A DNA stretch of 23,104 nt from Alphaproteobacteria bacterium (GTDB taxonomy: Bacteria > Pseudomonadota > Alphaproteobacteria > Rhodobacterales > Rhodobacteraceae). The notes beneath the pieces were generated by a model that was not told where the DNA came from, searched no databases, and saw only the letters and a program-made list of their open reading frames with translations. The first letter of the stretch is position 1. Every line of letters starts with the position of its first letter. The position numbers were made by a program, and so were the translations under genes. The DNA lies in the NCBI GenBank assembly GCA_024277955.1, contig JAJRUE010000089.1, forward strand, positions 1-23,104, in the 5' to 3' direction. Shown one piece after another: positions 22,336 through 23,104 of this stretch.

Positions 22336-23104
22336 TGCGCACCTTCTTCGAATAGCCTTCGGCGAACGGAAAGACCGCCAGCCCGATGGCGATGGCGAAC
22401 CACAGCGTCGTCACCCGGATGATCGCGGTGGCGGCCAGGCCAACCTCCAGCGGCACCCCTTCGAGCGCCAAGAGCGCGACCATCGCCGCTTCCGCCCCGC
22501 CGACGCCGCCCGGCGCGCCGGTCAGCCCGCCCGCAAGCGTCGCAAAGATGAAGATCGCCGCGGCGGTGGGCAGGTCGACGCCCGCGCCCATCCAGCCCAG
22601 CAACAGGTAAAAGGCGACGCATTCGGCAAACCAGCCAAGCGCGCCGATCAGCGCCGCCACCGACAGCATCGCCGGGTTGGAAAACCGCATGAGCGAGCGC
22701 GCCGCACTGCGGATGCGGGCGAAAAACCGGGGCCAACGGCGCAACAGCCGGTAGCCCACGTCCGCCACCATCGCCAGCAGCCGCGGCCGGGTGGCGATCA
22801 CCGCCGCCGCCAGCGCCAGGATGGTGACCGGCACCGCCCCGGCGATGCCCTTGACCGAAAACCCGACGCCGATCCCCAGAATGACCGCCATCGCCGCCAG
22901 ATCCGACGCCCGGTCCACCAGCACCAGCGGCGCGGTGCGCGCAAAAGGCCAGCCGGTTTCGCGCCTGAGCCAGCGCATGCGCACCAGTTCGCCCACGCGC
23001 CCCGGCGTGACCGACATGGCGAACCCGCCCAGGAAATGGCGAAAGTCCTGCACGATCCCGGTGCGCAGCCCCAGCCGGCGGGCAAAGATGTGCCAGCGCA
23101 GCGC
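22316..23104 (-). CDS. Flippase-like membrane protein (lysylphosphatidylglycerol synthase TM/UPF0104 family), 5' end outside window
   Basis: 263 codons are visible. The frame is open to the window edge, where it reads ALRWHIFARRLG, typical of the second segment of this family, so the true start lies beyond 23104; a GTG at 23053 is not needed. At least six hydrophobic helices follow, with the family landmarks TPGRVGELVRMRWL and VLVDRASDLAAM, and the loop TGAPGGVGGAEAAM near the C-terminal third. Relatives have been proposed as lipid-linked-sugar flippases, but the biochemical role is not settled. It overlaps the DprE1-like gene by 20 bp, so it is part of the same operon and may move the arabinosyl lipid across the membrane. 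Confidence 0.85.
   Translation of the reverse strand, partial: ALRWHIFARRLGLRTGIVQDFRHFLGGFAMSVTPGRVGELVRMRWLRRETGWPFARTAPLVLVDRASDLAAMAVILGIGVGFSVKGIAGAVPVTILALAAAVIATRPRLLAMVADVGYRLLRRWPRFFARIRSAARSLMRFSNPAMLSVAALIGALGWFAECVAFYLLLGWMGAGVDLPTAAAIFIFATLAGGLTGAPGGVGGAEAAMVALLALEGVPLEVGLAATAIIRVTTLWFAIAIGLAVFPFAEGYSKKVRNALEKD

Overview
The window is GC-rich chromosomal DNA from an alphaproteobacterium, most likely Rhodobacterales (Roseobacter group). This rests on the protein families, on Flp pilins carrying the GAVTVDW variant, and on the tad/cpa gene order. No sequence search was run. I see no rRNA, tRNA, IS element, phage gene or CRISPR array.

Layout. (1) 1-6276 is a housekeeping and accessory flank. 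It holds the 3' end of an unrecognised gene, a WYL regulator paired with a VOC-fold protein, a YgfZ-like folate-binding protein divergent from a TIGR04283-type glycosyltransferase, a small CX5R phosphatase, a class V (alanine/serine-glyoxylate) aminotransferase, and a HisC-type aminotransferase. (2) 6360-17540 is a Tad/Flp type IVc pilus locus, entirely on the minus strand. In transcription order it reads flp1, flp2, terminator, flp3, cpaB, cpaC secretin, OmpA-like lipoprotein, cpaE/tadZ, cpaF/tadA ATPase, tadB, tadC, two TPR lipoproteins (TadD-like), cpaA/tadV prepilin peptidase. TadE/F/G minor pilins are not in the window. (3) 17895-20214 (+) is a two-gene unit: a secreted lytic transglycosylase and, overlapping it by 8 nt, a HAD-phosphatase/UbiA-prenyltransferase fusion. 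(4) 20288-23104 (-) is an overlapping gene set: a flippase-like membrane protein (5' end outside the window), a DprE1-like FAD oxidase and a DprE2-like SDR.

How the genes work together. In the Tad locus, CpaA processes Flp prepilins, CpaF with TadB/TadC polymerises them, CpaE positions the machine, CpaC with CpaB, the OmpA-like protein and the TPR lipoproteins form the outer-membrane and periplasmic part, and the divergent lytic transglycosylase could open the peptidoglycan. Regions 3 and 4 together encode every step expected for a polyprenylphosphoryl-D-arabinose donor: phosphoribosyl transfer to polyprenyl phosphate (UbiA), 5'-phosphate removal (HAD), C2' epimerisation (DprE1/DprE2-like) and possibly membrane translocation. 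This is the logic known from mycobacterial arabinan synthesis and from rhizobial Nod-factor arabinosylation. What is arabinosylated here is unknown, and the position beside a pilus locus is suggestive only.

Most notable signals: the arabinose-donor module beside the Tad locus; a Glu-to-Gly change at a normally conserved acidic position of the CpaF ATPase; two near-identical tandem Flp pilins plus a third divergent one; matching three-hairpin elements at two convergent gene junctions; and a shared ~22-bp element upstream of cpaE and flp1.
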